A stretch of DNA of 64,000 bases, taken from Planctomycetota bacterium (GTDB lineage: Bacteria > Planctomycetota > Phycisphaerae > UBA1845 > UTPLA1). Location of the stretch: positions 124,001-188,000 of the forward strand of contig JADJRI010000001.1 of the NCBI GenBank assembly GCA_016712275.1, in the 5' to 3' direction. The notes under the pieces are model-generated. The model saw only the letters and a list, made by a program, of their open reading frames with translations, was not told where the DNA came from and ran no database searches. Position numbers and translations under genes: made by a program. The stretch's first letter is position 1; each line of letters begins with the position of its first letter. Shown one piece after another: positions 1 to 10,626 of the stretch.

Positions 1-969
1 AATTGATGCCATCAGCATGCCCAAGGCCGTCGCGGCAAAGCACGTTGCCAGCGTCATGACAAAGAGGCCGGCCGTGACATCCCAAATGGCGACCCGAAAG
101 ACCAGCCATGCGTAGAGATACATCGCATAACACTGCACGATCGAGACAATCAGGCAGGTCAGAAGCTGCCCCGACAGAATATGGAAGGGCCTCAGCGGCG
201 CCGCCAAAAGCCGGCGAATCTCGCCGCGGCGAAGCGATTCCAACATGCCCCGCGCCGCGCCCGCCGCACCGAACAGAATGAACATGGGCACGATCGCCGC
301 CAGAAATGAGTTCTTTGCCGCATTCGGCATACCGCTCTTGATCACGCCGATCGGATTAACACGAATCAGTTGTTTTCTCGGCTTGCGATCGCCGGGCGTG
401 CCTTCCGCCGCTGAAGCGGCCGGCATCGAAGTCGCATCCGGTTCACGATCGCTTTGAATTCCCATCGAGCTGCCAAATTGGTCGAACAACGCCCTGCCCG
501 CCGCCATTTGCACCATGCCCGTGACGATTTCGGCCTCCATCTGCTGAGCATCGTCATAAATCACATCAACGCCGTAATGGTCCGTGCCGACCAGCATATT
601 GGGCGATTTCGAATACCCCTCTGGGATAACCAGCGCCACCCGAAACAACCCTTCGTGCAAAATGGCCTCGCGAGCGGATTCAACCGTAAGCAGCGGCCGA
701 TTGGCATCCTCGCCTTCATTCGTAATGACGGTCACATTGTTGGCGCGAAGCATTTGAACCAATTTCGCGCTCTCGTTCGAGTGATCGAGATCAATGACCG
801 CAACCCGAAACGGCCGACCGGCCGCGCCGGAGAAAATCGACGTAAATATCGTGTATAGAATAATGCCCGGCACGAGCATGAAGACAACCGTCGCCCGGCC
901 GCGCAACAGCACGCGAAGCTGGGTGGAGGAGAGCAGCCAGATGATTCGAAAAGATCGCATAATCTGCAT
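1..969 (-). CDS. ABC-2 type transporter permease, cut by the window edge
   Basis: The frame is open from an ATG at 969 (or 960, same frame) to the window edge, about 323 residues, so the C-terminus is missing. The start reads MQIMRSFRIIWLLSSTQLRV, then a first hydrophobic segment (VVFMLVPGIILYTIF), a long extracytoplasmic domain of about 190 residues, and further membrane segments near 1-330 (FLAAIVPMFILFGAAGAARG, then more). One N-terminal helix, a big soluble loop and a C-terminal membrane block is the usual layout of ABC-2 exporters of the NatB/YhaP type. The partner ATPase is probably the gene at 3460-4392 on the same strand. Substrate unknown. Neither start has a clear ribosome-binding site. 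Confidence 0.8.
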   Translation of the reverse strand, partial: MQIMRSFRIIWLLSSTQLRVLLRGRATVVFMLVPGIILYTIFTSIFSGAAGRPFRVAVIDLDHSNESAKLVQMLRANNVTVITNEGEDANRPLLTVESAREAILHEGLFRVALVIPEGYSKSPNMLVGTDHYGVDVIYDDAQQMEAEIVTGMVQMAAGRALFDQFGSSMGIQSDREPDATSMPAASAAEGTPGDRKPRKQLIRVNPIGVIKSGMPNAAKNSFLAAIVPMFILFGAAGAARGMLESLRRGEIRRLLAAPLRPFHILSGQLLTCLIVSIVQCYAMYLYAWLVFRVAIWDVTAGLFVMTLATCFAATALGMLMASI

Positions 970-1092
970 TGACTCACTCAGTTAGTCGGTAGCGCATTAA
1001 CCGGGACTCTTGACCATTGTTGCAAAACGTGTTGGCGAATGCCGTCATTCCGGCACGGACCGGCCCCAATCGTTGCTGATGCATGTAGATGT

Positions 1093-2050
1093 TCAATGCC
1101 GCACCGCCGCACGAAACGCCAATCGAAATGCGTTCCAATGGGTAAACTTGAGCCCACGAAGTTGCAACTTGATGGATTCCTCATTTGAGGCGTTGCACTC
1201 CGGGCAATTCCCATCCAATTGAAGCCCGGCGAGAACGTATCCGCACTTTCGGCAGATTGGTCGTTGCGGCTCCCATGCCGGTCCCTCCATTGGTCCCGCA
1301 TAATCGAGACCGGAACGAACCAAAACAAACAACCACCACGCACCCAGTATCGAAATTGCGACGATGTCGAATGAATCAAACATGAGATACGAAGGCGTGC
1401 TTGTTCCAAGAACCATGGTATCCTCGTTCGCAGCTTCCGGCTGTCCCATCGCGGCACGCAGTCCCGGCCAATACGTAAGCCATATCGCCATCGGTAGTAA
1501 CATGGTCAGGCTCCAAAGCGTCAACTTGAGACAACGCGGATACAGCGAACTCAACCGCTCCCCTGCCGCGAAAAGAGGCATGAGCACTGCGCCAATCACA
1601 GCAACTGCGAGAACTAGAAAACTCAAGGCTACGAAAAGATAGACCTGCATTGTAGGATCGGACGCAAGCCCATGGACAACCACTGCCAACGCGGCAAAAG
1701 GAGATCGAATGCCCTCTTCAATTGTGAAGTTCATTTCGGGCGCGTGGACGGTAAAGCTCAGAAGCCCAGGAACCCCATAGCTGCGCGTCGCGTCGCGCAA
1801 ATAATCGAATGCAACCGCTCCGGCACCAATCAAGAGGCTGAGAATCGCGTTTACGACGGACTCAAACCATCTCACCGTCGCAAGCTTCCGGCCTAAGGAT
1901 CGCGGTGCGAACCACAGACCCAACAAAATGATAGGCAATCTGGCGATCGAGGGGCTTTGATTCGGGCGTAGCAACTTTGCGGCGCATCGCAGGAAGGAGA
2001 TCGGAAACGATCCCTTCGAGGTCCGTCACAAGAGGTGAGAAAGGCGGCAT
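1093..2050 (-). CDS. Membrane protein with C-terminal zinc ribbon, probable frameshift near the N-terminus
   Basis: Unknown function. The well-supported part is the frame 1093-1974 (a TTG start would give 293 residues): several hydrophobic segments (NAILSLLIGAGAVAF, YLFVALSFLVLAVAVIGAVL, LWSLTMLLPMAIWLTYW, VAISILGAWWLFVLV) and a C-terminal ribbon CRKCGY...GNCPEC that should bind one zinc. Such ribbons end many planctomycete membrane proteins. The upstream gene ends TGATG at 2052-2048, so an ATG at 2050 in another frame overlaps its stop and reads MPPFSPLVTDLEGIVSDLLP for about 60 residues. I infer that this is the true N-terminus and that a small indel near 1900-1960 separates the two frames. 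The alternative is a short independent coupled ORF. Confidence 0.6.
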
Positions 2051-3456
2051 CACTTTGACACCTTTTCCAGCTTGGGTTCGAAATAAAGTGCGTCGGTTCG
2101 CATGAAGTCATAAATCTGGTCTCCCTGCCTCGTACCTGAAATTACTTCAGAGGCAGGCATACCCGCGTCGTCTCGTTGATTCGGGCCGACGGAATAAAGT
2201 ATAAAACCCGGTGACTTCGCGCGAGCTTGCATTCGCAAACTGTGTCCATCAAATGGATCAATGGGCACCGCGGATAGATACTCAGGGACGAGGTGATCGA
2301 TCGACGCTGGCAAGCGTTGCGTTTCGGCTTGATATGCCGAAGTAGCGATTACCGTCGCGGCTGCCGCATAAATTGCTGTTCTCCCACTCGACAAAGTCAA
2401 AATGTAAGCGCCATTGGAAAGTGGCGTATTCATCCAGGCCGGGCCATCCAAATGATTCAAGGGATTTGAACGCTCCAAGTCATGGATGTATGTCGTTCCT
2501 TTTGAAAATGACATTTCGCCCGCCCTAAGCATCTCGCGTCGGATGAATTCAACTTTGGAAATGACCGTGCGTCTATCGTTAAACAATGGCGAAAGGAGGT
2601 TCCAAGCACCCAAACGAACTCCCGAATTCGTTGGAACGCTTGATAACACACCCGTTTGGTGACTCAGGACCAACCAGCCGTTTCCATTCATATCGATCGA
2701 ATAGCAATTGTCGAGGGCGGCGATCACTTCTGACGTCGTCGCTTCCGTTATTAACTCGAATAGCGACGGGGACGCGCCCCCTGTTGCATTAATCTGCTTG
2801 ATTTGGGCCTGCGCGAATTCGCGGGTGAGCGGCCGTTCGAGGGCCAACCGTGCCAATTCATGCAGAGCCATGGACTCGCAGGAACTTCCCGTCAGAACAA
2901 GTATTCCGCTTTCCATGCGCATGACGTTTTGAGAAATTCGAAGGAGGCCGATTAAATCGTCGAACGCTCCACATAGATCGTCTTTCTCTTCAGCCCTGTA
3001 TCTCGCTCGCGTCGCCAGCAACCTAGCAACGGTTCGGACGGTGCTGGCTTGAATCGTTCGACCTTCGTACTCGCCGTGGGGAAGTGCGATGAGCGCGTTC
3101 AGCATGTTTGAAACCGCCGGCGTTTTCAGAAACGCAATTGTGCATTGCAGATTTGGTCGAGCCTCGATGTCCCATTTTCCATACATCGTTTCAGACGGGT
3201 CGATCGCCTTCGCGCTCCCCGTCCACCTCATGCCGTTCGGCGGCGGTGGAAGCGTGATCGGCGGCAGCGGAGGCAGTGCCGCGATTACATTCGCAAACGC
3301 GGCGTCACGCGGCACTAGTTCGATCGGATGACTCATCGACGCCGGAACGCCATTCCATCGCGTTACCGTCAACCACAGGACATAGATGGTTGGCACACCG
3401 CAGAAAACGGCTATGCAAACATGACGAAATGCAAGTCTGTATTTTGTCCGGCCCAT
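2050..3456 (-). CDS. Membrane-anchored protein of unknown function
   Basis: 468 residues. An N-terminal hydrophobic stretch (HVCIAVFCGVPTIYVLWLTV, about residues 12-31) anchors the protein; the rest is predicted outside the membrane and mostly helical, with no catalytic motif I recognise. The last 110 residues contain YLSAVPIDPFDGHSLRM and FILYSVGPNQRDDAGM, a pattern common at the ends of planctomycete hypothetical proteins with a pseudopilin-like C-terminal module. It lies 3 nt downstream of the ABC ATPase stop and overlaps the start of the next gene (TGATG), so ATPase, this protein and the zinc-ribbon protein are probably co-transcribed. A role with the exporter is inference from position only. 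Confidence 0.6.
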   Translation of the reverse strand: MGRTKYRLAFRHVCIAVFCGVPTIYVLWLTVTRWNGVPASMSHPIELVPRDAAFANVIAALPPLPPITLPPPPNGMRWTGSAKAIDPSETMYGKWDIEARPNLQCTIAFLKTPAVSNMLNALIALPHGEYEGRTIQASTVRTVARLLATRARYRAEEKDDLCGAFDDLIGLLRISQNVMRMESGILVLTGSSCESMALHELARLALERPLTREFAQAQIKQINATGGASPSLFELITEATTSEVIAALDNCYSIDMNGNGWLVLSHQTGVLSSVPTNSGVRLGAWNLLSPLFNDRRTVISKVEFIRREMLRAGEMSFSKGTTYIHDLERSNPLNHLDGPAWMNTPLSNGAYILTLSSGRTAIYAAAATVIATSAYQAETQRLPASIDHLVPEYLSAVPIDPFDGHSLRMQARAKSPGFILYSVGPNQRDDAGMPASEVISGTRQGDQIYDFMRTDALYFEPKLEKVSK

Positions 3457-3459
3457 CCC

Positions 3460-4392
3460 TCAATCTCTCAGTGCATGTCCTGTCAATTCCAAAAACACCG
3501 TCTCCAAATCCGGCTCATTCATCGCCGCATTCCGAACGCGAATTCCCATTTCGTGTGCCGTATTGATGACATCGACCATGCCGATTCGACCATCGGCAAT
3601 GCTCAAACGAACGCGGTGATCCTCCATGGCCCATGTCACCCGGCCCAGCTTCGCCGACAAGCGCTCGACGCTCTCCGACGACAGCGCGTCCGCTTCAATC
3701 ACGATTTCCCGCTTCGCCTTGATCAGCGCGATCAATTCCGAAAGCGTGCCGACCGCCACGATTTTCCCGCGGTCGATGATGGCCGTCCGCTGACACAACC
3801 GTTCGGCCTCCTCCATATAATGCGTGGTATAGAGTATGGCCTTGCCCTGGGAAGCCAGCCGCTCGACGATCTCAAAAATATACGCCCGTGCATGCGGGTC
3901 GACGCCCACGGTCGGCTCGTCCATCAGCACCACATCCGGACGATGAACCATCGCGCAGGCGATGTTCAGCCGCCGCTTCATCCCACCCGAAAACTGGTGA
4001 ACCGGTTCGCGGCTCCTGTCGGCCAGTCCGACCGACTCCAATGTCTCCGGCACGCGCCGCCGCAGTTCATCGGCCGGAATGTCATACAACCGGCCGACAA
4101 AGGCAAGATTCTCCGCCGCGGTGAGTTGCTCGTTGAGGGAAATCTCCTGCGGCACATAGCCGATGCGATACTTGTACTCGGTGCTGCGCGACGTGATCGA
4201 CCCCCGAATGCGCACCTCACCGTCATCCGGTTGCAGAATAGTTGCGATGATGTCGATCGTCGTCGACTTGCCCGCCCCGTTCGGACCCAGCAGGCCGAAA
4301 ACCTCGCCGGCCTCGATGGAAAAGCCGATGCCGTCGACGGCCTTGACCCCGTTGTATGATTTCCTGAGATTGTGGATTTCCAGAACCGGCAA
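3460..4392 (-). CDS. ABC transporter ATP-binding protein
   Basis: 310 residues from the chosen TTG start at 4392, which has a GGGAG sequence seven bases upstream and begins directly at the conserved PVLEIHNLRKSYNG. A longer reading to 4551 adds about 50 residues with no family resemblance. Motifs in order: Walker A GPNGAGKST (about 36-44), Q-loop YVPQEI, signature FSGGMKRRL, Walker B VVLMDEP, H-loop TTHYMEEAE. The C-terminal 80 residues match the DrrA/NatA-type extension. It powers an ABC-2 exporter, most likely with the permease at 1-969, although two other genes intervene. Confidence 0.9.
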   Translation of the reverse strand: MPVLEIHNLRKSYNGVKAVDGIGFSIEAGEVFGLLGPNGAGKSTTIDIIATILQPDDGEVRIRGSITSRSTEYKYRIGYVPQEISLNEQLTAAENLAFVGRLYDIPADELRRRVPETLESVGLADRSREPVHQFSGGMKRRLNIACAMVHRPDVVLMDEPTVGVDPHARAYIFEIVERLASQGKAILYTTHYMEEAERLCQRTAIIDRGKIVAVGTLSELIALIKAKREIVIEADALSSESVERLSAKLGRVTWAMEDHRVRLSIADGRIGMVDVINTAHEMGIRVRNAAMNEPDLETVFLELTGHALRD

Positions 4393-4562
4393 TGTCGTCT
4401 CCCAATAGAAGGGGAGCCGGGATTCTATAGTGAATTCGGCAAATGCGTAGCACCGCGAAACGACGAAGATTCCGGCGTTTCTGATTTGTACAGACAATCC
4501 GGAAAAACGGCTGGTCTCGCCAACCCATTCCACCTTTCGCTCAAAATCCATACCATCACCGC

Positions 4563-6285
4563 ATGTCCCGATCCGCCCTCACGCATTTGCTTCACGACAT
4601 GCGAACACGTTTCGACGCTTCCAGCCGCAACCAGCGCCGCGAGCTGCTCAAGAAAGCCGCATCCCAGCCTATTCCCGATCTCGCGTCGCTTCGCAGCCAT
4701 CACGACACGCTCCTTTTCATCGCCGCCCATCCGGATGATGCCGACATGCGGCGCCGGGCCGATCGTGAACTAAACCGCATCGCCAAAGCCGTTGCCGACC
4801 TCGCACCGCACCAGCGCAAGTCGCTCCGCAACTCCGGCATCGCCGGCAGCATCACAACCCATGCATTCACCCTGGACTTCATTCGATGGCTCATCAAGAG
4901 TGAACCGCGCGCACGTTGATCTCGAATGGACAAACACCGAAGCCGTCGAAAAACTCGAGCAGTTCCTGCCCCACCTCTGCGCTCAAATCGATGCCGACGG
5001 ACTGCTCAACCAGAGTTTTGATACGCGCGAATGGATCGAACAAGCCCGCGGAAAATCATCCGCCCTCGCCTGGCTTCTCGATCGAATTGCGCTCATACCG
5101 ACGACACCCGCGCTCCGCGAGCAGTCCTTCGAATCACTTGGATTCGACATCCATTGGACACACCATGACATAGGACGCTTGCGCACCGGCGCCCGTTTTC
5201 CGGCCCGGCCAATCCACTACCAACGCGGCGAATTCGCGCGCGGCGTGAATGTGAAGGAACTCCTCAATCGCCCGTTATCCGGAAACAAACCGCTGCCGAT
5301 GAAACACGCCGCGAAGTTGCTCGATGCCTGCCGTTCGGCACTCGCGGCCCGCCGACGCGAGACCGATCCGGTCACCTACGCAAACGACCGCGAGATCACG
5401 CTCTTTCAGCTCGACCATGGCATCGATGTCGCCATCATCGGCATGAAGCCCGACCGTCGGCTGCCGATTGAGAGCTTTTTCGGCTATGTCGCCGCGCGAA
5501 ATCGAATCCCCTGCTCTTATGGCGGCGGCTGGGTGCTCGGTCGGCGATGCGAAATCGGCGTTAACATTTTCGACGAATTCCGTGGCGGGGAATCGGCTCT
5601 GCTCTTCGCACAGATCATGCGTGTCTACCATCGGCATTTCGGCGTAACCCATTTTCTGGTCGATCCCTTCCAATTCGGCGCGGGCAATGCCGAGGCAATC
5701 AAGAGTGGTGCATTCTGGTTCTACTATCGCCTTGGGTTCCGACCCATCGATGCCGCGCTCCACCACCTTGCGGAAAATGAAGCCACAAAAATTCAGGCCG
5801 ATCGAACCCACCGCTCCTCGGCGGCCACGCTCCGGCGACTGGCCGGCGACAAAGTTCGATTTGACCTCAATACTGCGCCGGCCGTGGCGGGTGATCTCGA
5901 CCTGGCCGATCTCGGCATTGCAGTCACACATTGGATCGGAAGGCGATTTGATGGCGATCTTGCAAAAGCCGGAAAATGGAGTGAACGACATATTCGCGGA
6001 GTCCTGGGCATTCGTTCGATGTCCGCAAGGTCTGAGTTCGAGCGAAACGCCTTCAGGCAATGGTCCATATTGATGTCCATGATCGATGACATCAAGACAT
6101 GGTCCGGGGAAAAACAACTCGCTGCTAAAATTATGCGCGCCAAGATCGGCCCATCGGAGCGGACATTTGCCCTCGCCCTGCAAAGACATCCGCGATTGCT
6201 TGGCGCGCTCGCCAAGATTGCAGTGGGCGGGTCCAAGCTGAATTCCACGCCTGATTCAAACTTGCCTTCCGTTTGTAATCAATAA
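4563..6285 (+). CDS. Conserved protein of unknown function, frame disrupted near 4915
   Basis: Two reading frames join into one protein of about 570 residues. The first (4563 to a TGA at 4917-4919) begins MSRSALTHLLHDMRTRFDAS and holds LLFIAAHPDDADMRRRADRE; the second continues as VDLEWTNTEAVEKLEQFLPH to the stop at 6285. The change needs a +1 step at CGT-TGA, or is a sequencing indel. The C-terminal half contains SYGGGWVLGRRCEIGVNIFD, FRGGESALLFAQIMR and SGAFWFYYRLGFRP; the last phrase resembles the acetyl-CoA binding end of GNAT folds, but I cannot assign an activity. It is divergent from the ABC ATPase. Confidence 0.6.
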
Positions 6286-6613
6286 ATGATCCGAATTCAG
6301 CAATAATCCCGTCACGATGCCGAACAAAGAGAATAATCCTGCCGAAAAATGGTTCGTTTTCCTGGATGTGGGAATGGCTTCTCGACCCTGTAGCCTGGCT
6401 CGAACTCTTGTTCGAAATACTCTCTTCACTTTAAGGCCATGTCCACCAATGCCGTCTATTGACTTGGCTGAACTGGCGGAGCCGATGCCGTAGAGGCCGT
6501 TCCCACGCTTTTTTCCATATCTTTTTCATCCCGATGGAAATAGTTGAACGTCTCCGGCGTTTTTCCCTTAGAATATCGCGTAAGAACCTTCACCATCCAA
6601 ATGGATACATGGC
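6286..6613. other. Intergenic region before the DUF1800 gene
   Basis: No gene seen. A weak promoter candidate for the next gene is TTGAAC (6544-6549) with TAGAAT (6569-6574); the 19-base spacer is longer than ideal. No repeat or strong hairpin stands out. Confidence 0.35.
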
Positions 6614-8195
6614 ATGAACGCACTCTTCACAGCCATTCTCTCCCTTTCGCTCTTCGCAGGTGCGGCCGATAAGCCGAAGACTCCGGACGATCCCCTGGCC
6701 TCGACCCGCAAATGGAGCCGGAAGCACGCGGCCCATCTCCTTCGACGCGCCGGTTTCGGCGGCACGCCCGAGCAAATCACGTACATGACGTCGCTCGGCC
6801 GCGAAGGGGCCGTCAGCTATCTTGTGGACTACGAACGGATCGAGGGCGATCTGCCGGTTCCCAATGTGAGGGCTACGAGCCCCGCCGTCCGCGCGAGCTG
6901 CTCTCCATGGACAAAAAAGAGCGGCAGAAGGTCATCGCCCAACGTCGCCGCGATGATCGTTTTGTCTTCGAGCAGGTCGTTTCGTGGTGGGTCGAAGTGA
7001 TGGTTTCCACCCCCCGTCCGCTGGAGGAAAAATTGGTGCTCTTCTGGCACGGCCACTTCACCAGCGGCTACCGCGAAGTGAAATCGGGCGCATGCCATGC
7101 TCGGCCAAAACAGAACTGCTTCGCCGCCATGCTTCCGGCAATTTCCGCGACCTGCTGCTTTATATCACCGAAGACCCGGCGATGGTGCTGTATCTCAATA
7201 CCCAGCAAAACCGAAAAAACAGCCCCAACGAAAACTACGCAAGAGAATTGCTCGAACTCTTCACCATGGGCACGGGCAACTATACTGAGAAAGACATCAA
7301 AGAGGCCGCCCGGGCCTTTACAGGCATCTCGGTCGACCAGCAAACCGGCGAAGCAATCTATCGCGCCAATCAGCACGATTTCGGCGTCAAAACGTTCCTC
7401 GGAAAAACCGGCGATCTGCAACCGGCCGACATCATCGATGCCATCCTTGAGCAACCGGCCACAGCAGAGTACATCGCCCGAAAATTCTGGTCTTACTTCG
7501 CATACGCGGACCCTGATGATGCCATCATAAAGGCACTTGGCGGCGTCCTCAGGGACAACAAGTATGAACTCAAGCCAATGCTTCGGACCATGTTCATGAG
7601 CGAGGCGTTTTACGCCAAGCGCGCCATGCTGACTAACATTAAGAGCCCCGTCGAACTGGTCGTCGGAACCATGCGCGCGCTGGAAATTCCGCCGGTCGAT
7701 ACCGCCAACATCAATATCGGGATGCGTCTCATGGGTCAGTCGCTTATGCAGCCGCCGAACGTCAAGGGTTGGGATGGCGGCGAAACCTGGATCACCGCCA
7801 GCACCCTGTTCAACCGCTACAACGTCCTCGGCGCGCTCATCGCCGGCAACGACAACGAGCAGGGCCGTCGACGCCGGCAACGGGTTATTGAAGCGATACG
7901 AAACAGTACCGGCAAGGAGGGCCAGGCCGCCGAGGAGGCCCTGTCGCGCTTGCAGCCCCCCTACGATCCCACCGCAGCCATGCGAAAATATCGGCTCGTC
8001 ACGGCCGAAAAGACCGTGGACCACTATGTCCAGCGACTTCTACAACGCCCCTTAAAGCCGGACCGCAAGAAAGTGCTGCTCGACGCGCTCAAGCCGAGAT
8101 TTCGCGCTGGTGACATCGAGTCGTCACAAAATGTCGAACTCATTCGCGGACTGATTCACCTGATCGTGAGCATGCCCGAATATCAACTGTCATAA
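6614..8195 (+). CDS. DUF1800 family secreted protein, two frameshifts
   Basis: Begins with a signal peptide (MNALFTAILSLSLFAGAADK) and continues WSRKHAAHLLRRAGFGGTPE, the family's N-terminal hallmark. The frame changes near 6872 (PVPN then VEGYEPRRPRELLSMD in the next frame) and again near 7090-7115, after LVLFWHGHFTSGYREVKSGA. The remainder is intact: ELLRRHASGNFRDLLLYITE, NENYARELLELFTMGTGNYT, ending PEYQLS. About 525 residues when repaired. DUF1800 proteins are exported and of unknown biochemistry, usually encoded directly before a DUF1501 protein, as here (12-nt gap, so one transcript). The frameshifts look like sequence errors, since all conserved blocks are present. Confidence 0.85.
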
Positions 8196-8207
8196 GGAAC
8201 CCGACCC

Positions 8208-9533
8208 ATGGCCGACGAACTCTTCTTCACTCGGCGCGACATGCTCAAGCGCGGCGCGACGCTGCTCTCCGCGGCCGCCACCGTTCCCTATTTCCTCGAT
8301 CGCACGGCGCTGGCCATGGCCGAGCCGCGAAAAAGCGGGCGCAGGACGGGAAAAAACAATGAGCGCATTCTGGTCGTCGTGCAGCTCGCGGGCGGCAATG
8401 ACGGCCTCAACACCGTTGTCCCCATTGGCAACGACCGCTACTACCGGGCCCGTCCCGCCATCGGCATAAAAAAGGAGGACACGCTGCGAATCAACGACGA
8501 ACTCGCATTTCCAAAGTCCGCCGAGGGCTTCAAACGACTTTACGATGATGGCCTGCTTGCCGTTGTGCAGGGCGTCGGCTATCCCAACCCCAACCGCTCG
8601 CACTTCGTTTCCACCGATATCTGGTCCACCGCCGATCCCGATGAGCGCGTTCACAACGGCTGGATTGGTCGCTATTTCGATTGCACATGCAAGGGCAATG
8701 ATCGTCCCGACCCGAAGACCGGTATCGCACTGGTGCAGGAGTCTCCGCTCGCCATGCAGGGCGAACGCTTCACACCCGTCAGCTTTGGCAGCCCCGAAGA
8801 ACTCACCTGGCGCGGACCGGCCGCCGGCGGACGCGGAACAAACGCCTTTAACAAACTAAATGGCACCAAGCGAAGGCCCGGCAGAAAAAACGAAATGCCC
8901 GACGATGAAGCCAGCGCGCTGGCCTATCTCGAGCGCATGGCGATGGATGCCCGCGCCTCCGCCGAGGAAATCAAACAGGCCACCGGAACAAACAGCAGCC
9001 CTCGCAACGAGGGCATTCGCTTTCGATTTAGGAATCGCGGCGCGGGGGGCGACCTTGGCCAGAAACTGGAAATGGTCAAACGCATGATCGCCGCCGGCCT
9101 TGAAACGAAAGTCTATTATGTCTCCATGGGCGGCTTCGACACCCACGCCGGACAGCTCGGCCGGCATCAGACGCTGATTCAGCAGCTCGGCGAAGCCCTG
9201 CACGAATTCACCGCCAGCCTGCGCGAAGACAAAATGCTCGATCGTGTCACCATCATGACATTCTCCGAATTCGGCCGGCGCGTCGCCGAAAACGGTTCGC
9301 AGGGCACAGACCATGGCGCGGCCGCCCCGCTTTTTGTGATTGGCGAGGGCGTGCGTGCCGGTGTGCATGGCGAGCACCCCAGCCTCGAACCCGACCAGCT
9401 CGATGCCGGCGATCTGAAATGGAATACTGATTTTCGCTCAATCTACTCGGCGGTGCTGACCGATTGGATGAATGCCGATGCAGGTCGAATACTCGGAGGA
9501 GATTATCCGAAAATTCGCCTCTTTAACACCTAA
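8208..9533 (+). CDS. DUF1501 family protein with Tat signal
   Basis: 441 residues, intact. The N-terminus FTRRDMLKRGATLLSAAA has the twin-arginine motif expected of Tat export. Family blocks follow: VVVQLAGGNDGLNTVVPIGN, HFVSTDIWSTADP, YYVSMGGFDTHAGQ, TFSEFGRRVAENGSQGTDHG, FRSIYSAVLTDWM. DUF1501 proteins belong to the alkaline-phosphatase-like/sulfatase fold; the function of the bacterial pair DUF1800-DUF1501 is unsettled. The start has AAGGAA upstream. The 3' end overlaps the convergent phosphatase gene by 11 nt. Confidence 0.92.
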   Translation: MADELFFTRRDMLKRGATLLSAAATVPYFLDRTALAMAEPRKSGRRTGKNNERILVVVQLAGGNDGLNTVVPIGNDRYYRARPAIGIKKEDTLRINDELAFPKSAEGFKRLYDDGLLAVVQGVGYPNPNRSHFVSTDIWSTADPDERVHNGWIGRYFDCTCKGNDRPDPKTGIALVQESPLAMQGERFTPVSFGSPEELTWRGPAAGGRGTNAFNKLNGTKRRPGRKNEMPDDEASALAYLERMAMDARASAEEIKQATGTNSSPRNEGIRFRFRNRGAGGDLGQKLEMVKRMIAAGLETKVYYVSMGGFDTHAGQLGRHQTLIQQLGEALHEFTASLREDKMLDRVTIMTFSEFGRRVAENGSQGTDHGAAAPLFVIGEGVRAGVHGEHPSLEPDQLDAGDLKWNTDFRSIYSAVLTDWMNADAGRILGGDYPKIRLFNT

Positions 9534-10626
9534 CCTTCCGCCGTTGGGTCGATCGTAAAATCCAAAAACCAATTGCCATCGGAGCCAGGAAAAAAGGCGG
9601 AAAAGGGCCACATGGCATTGAAAACACGGGTGAAGGTTCGTCACAGTCCGGCGTAGGGCTGTCACTCATCGCCTCATCAACCACATGGCCATCCATCGCC
9701 GTCGCGGTTGGCAGCCCAAGCAGGTGCAATGCGGTCGCGGCCGTATCCATGGTACGAATTTGTCGGCAGAGCGTTCGACCGGCCGCAATTCCCGGCCCCT
9801 GAATAATAAATGGGATTAGACGATCATCGGCAATGTCGAGCCCGTGGGACTTGCCGTGTCCGCCATGATCCGCGGAAACAATAATCACCGTCTCATCGCG
9901 GATGCCCTTCTCTTCCATGGCCGCCAATATTCGACCCAAAGCCGCATCGGACCGAAGCGCGGCGGCCAGATATTTATCGCTCATCCAACCGTGGGCATGG
10001 CCGGCGCCGTCCGGTTCACCGAAATGCAAAAAAATGAACCGCAAATCCCTTTGTTGAATGGCCTCAATGACCCGATCTGCAACGGCTTCGACACTCGACG
10101 CGACCTGAACCACCTCGGCATCTTGTTCACCACACAGGAATTTGAGCTTCGACTTTGTCGCGAAAAACCCGCTCGGCACGTGTGCATCCCGCGCTTCGTC
10201 GAAAATCGTTCGCGACTTGATCCGCCCCGGCAGATCAAAATTGAGCAGCACGCCATGATGCGCGATTGACAGCCCCGTCACCATCGAACTGTGATTCGGA
10301 AGTGTAATGCACGGCACTTCGGCCAGCGCGAACAACTGGCTGCTGCCTTCCTCGATAAGCGATGTCAATGTAGACAGTTGTGCCTTACTAATGGCATCCG
10401 GCCGCAGTCCATCGAAACTTACGATCATCACCCGCGGCGCCGCTTCGCCCATTTCCGCCATCACCTGCGATTCGATGCGGGCGTTCATTTCCGGGGAAAC
10501 CGGCCGAACCGAACTGCCATTGTTGCAAGAAGTCGCGAATGCATGAACCCCGAGCGCGGCCGGCATCGCCATTCCCATCGTCAAGAATCCGTATGCCACG
10601 GCATGGCGTCGGCGCGTCTGTTTCAA
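9523..10626 (-). CDS. Alkaline phosphatase superfamily (type I phosphodiesterase/nucleotide pyrophosphatase)
   Basis: 367 residues. An N-terminal signal sequence (about residues 10-33) precedes the catalytic fold. Metal-binding and nucleophile motifs are visible: VSFDGLRPD (metal Asp), CITLPNHSSMVTG (nucleophile Thr), FGEPDGAGHAHG and VSADHGGHGKSHG (metal Asp/His). The C-terminus carries a hydrophobic stretch (FPPFFLAPMAIGFWIL) followed by basic residues, so the enzyme is probably anchored with the active domain outside. The substrate is probably a phosphodiester or phosphomonoester, not determinable here. Its start overlaps the stop of the inositol-phosphatase-like gene by 4 nt (ATGA), implying coupled translation. 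Confidence 0.88.
   Translation of the reverse strand: MKQTRRRHAVAYGFLTMGMAMPAALGVHAFATSCNNGSSVRPVSPEMNARIESQVMAEMGEAAPRVMIVSFDGLRPDAISKAQLSTLTSLIEEGSSQLFALAEVPCITLPNHSSMVTGLSIAHHGVLLNFDLPGRIKSRTIFDEARDAHVPSGFFATKSKLKFLCGEQDAEVVQVASSVEAVADRVIEAIQQRDLRFIFLHFGEPDGAGHAHGWMSDKYLAAALRSDAALGRILAAMEEKGIRDETVIIVSADHGGHGKSHGLDIADDRLIPFIIQGPGIAAGRTLCRQIRTMDTAATALHLLGLPTATAMDGHVVDEAMSDSPTPDCDEPSPVFSMPCGPFPPFFLAPMAIGFWILRSTQRRKVRC

Noticed and set aside
3328..4359. A 343-codon plus-strand frame
   Set aside because: Antisense to the ABC ATPase, which has all its motifs.
1093..4392. The ABC exporter interrupted by a mobile element
   Set aside because: The two intervening genes have ordinary features and are tightly coupled; no repeats or transposase genes occur.
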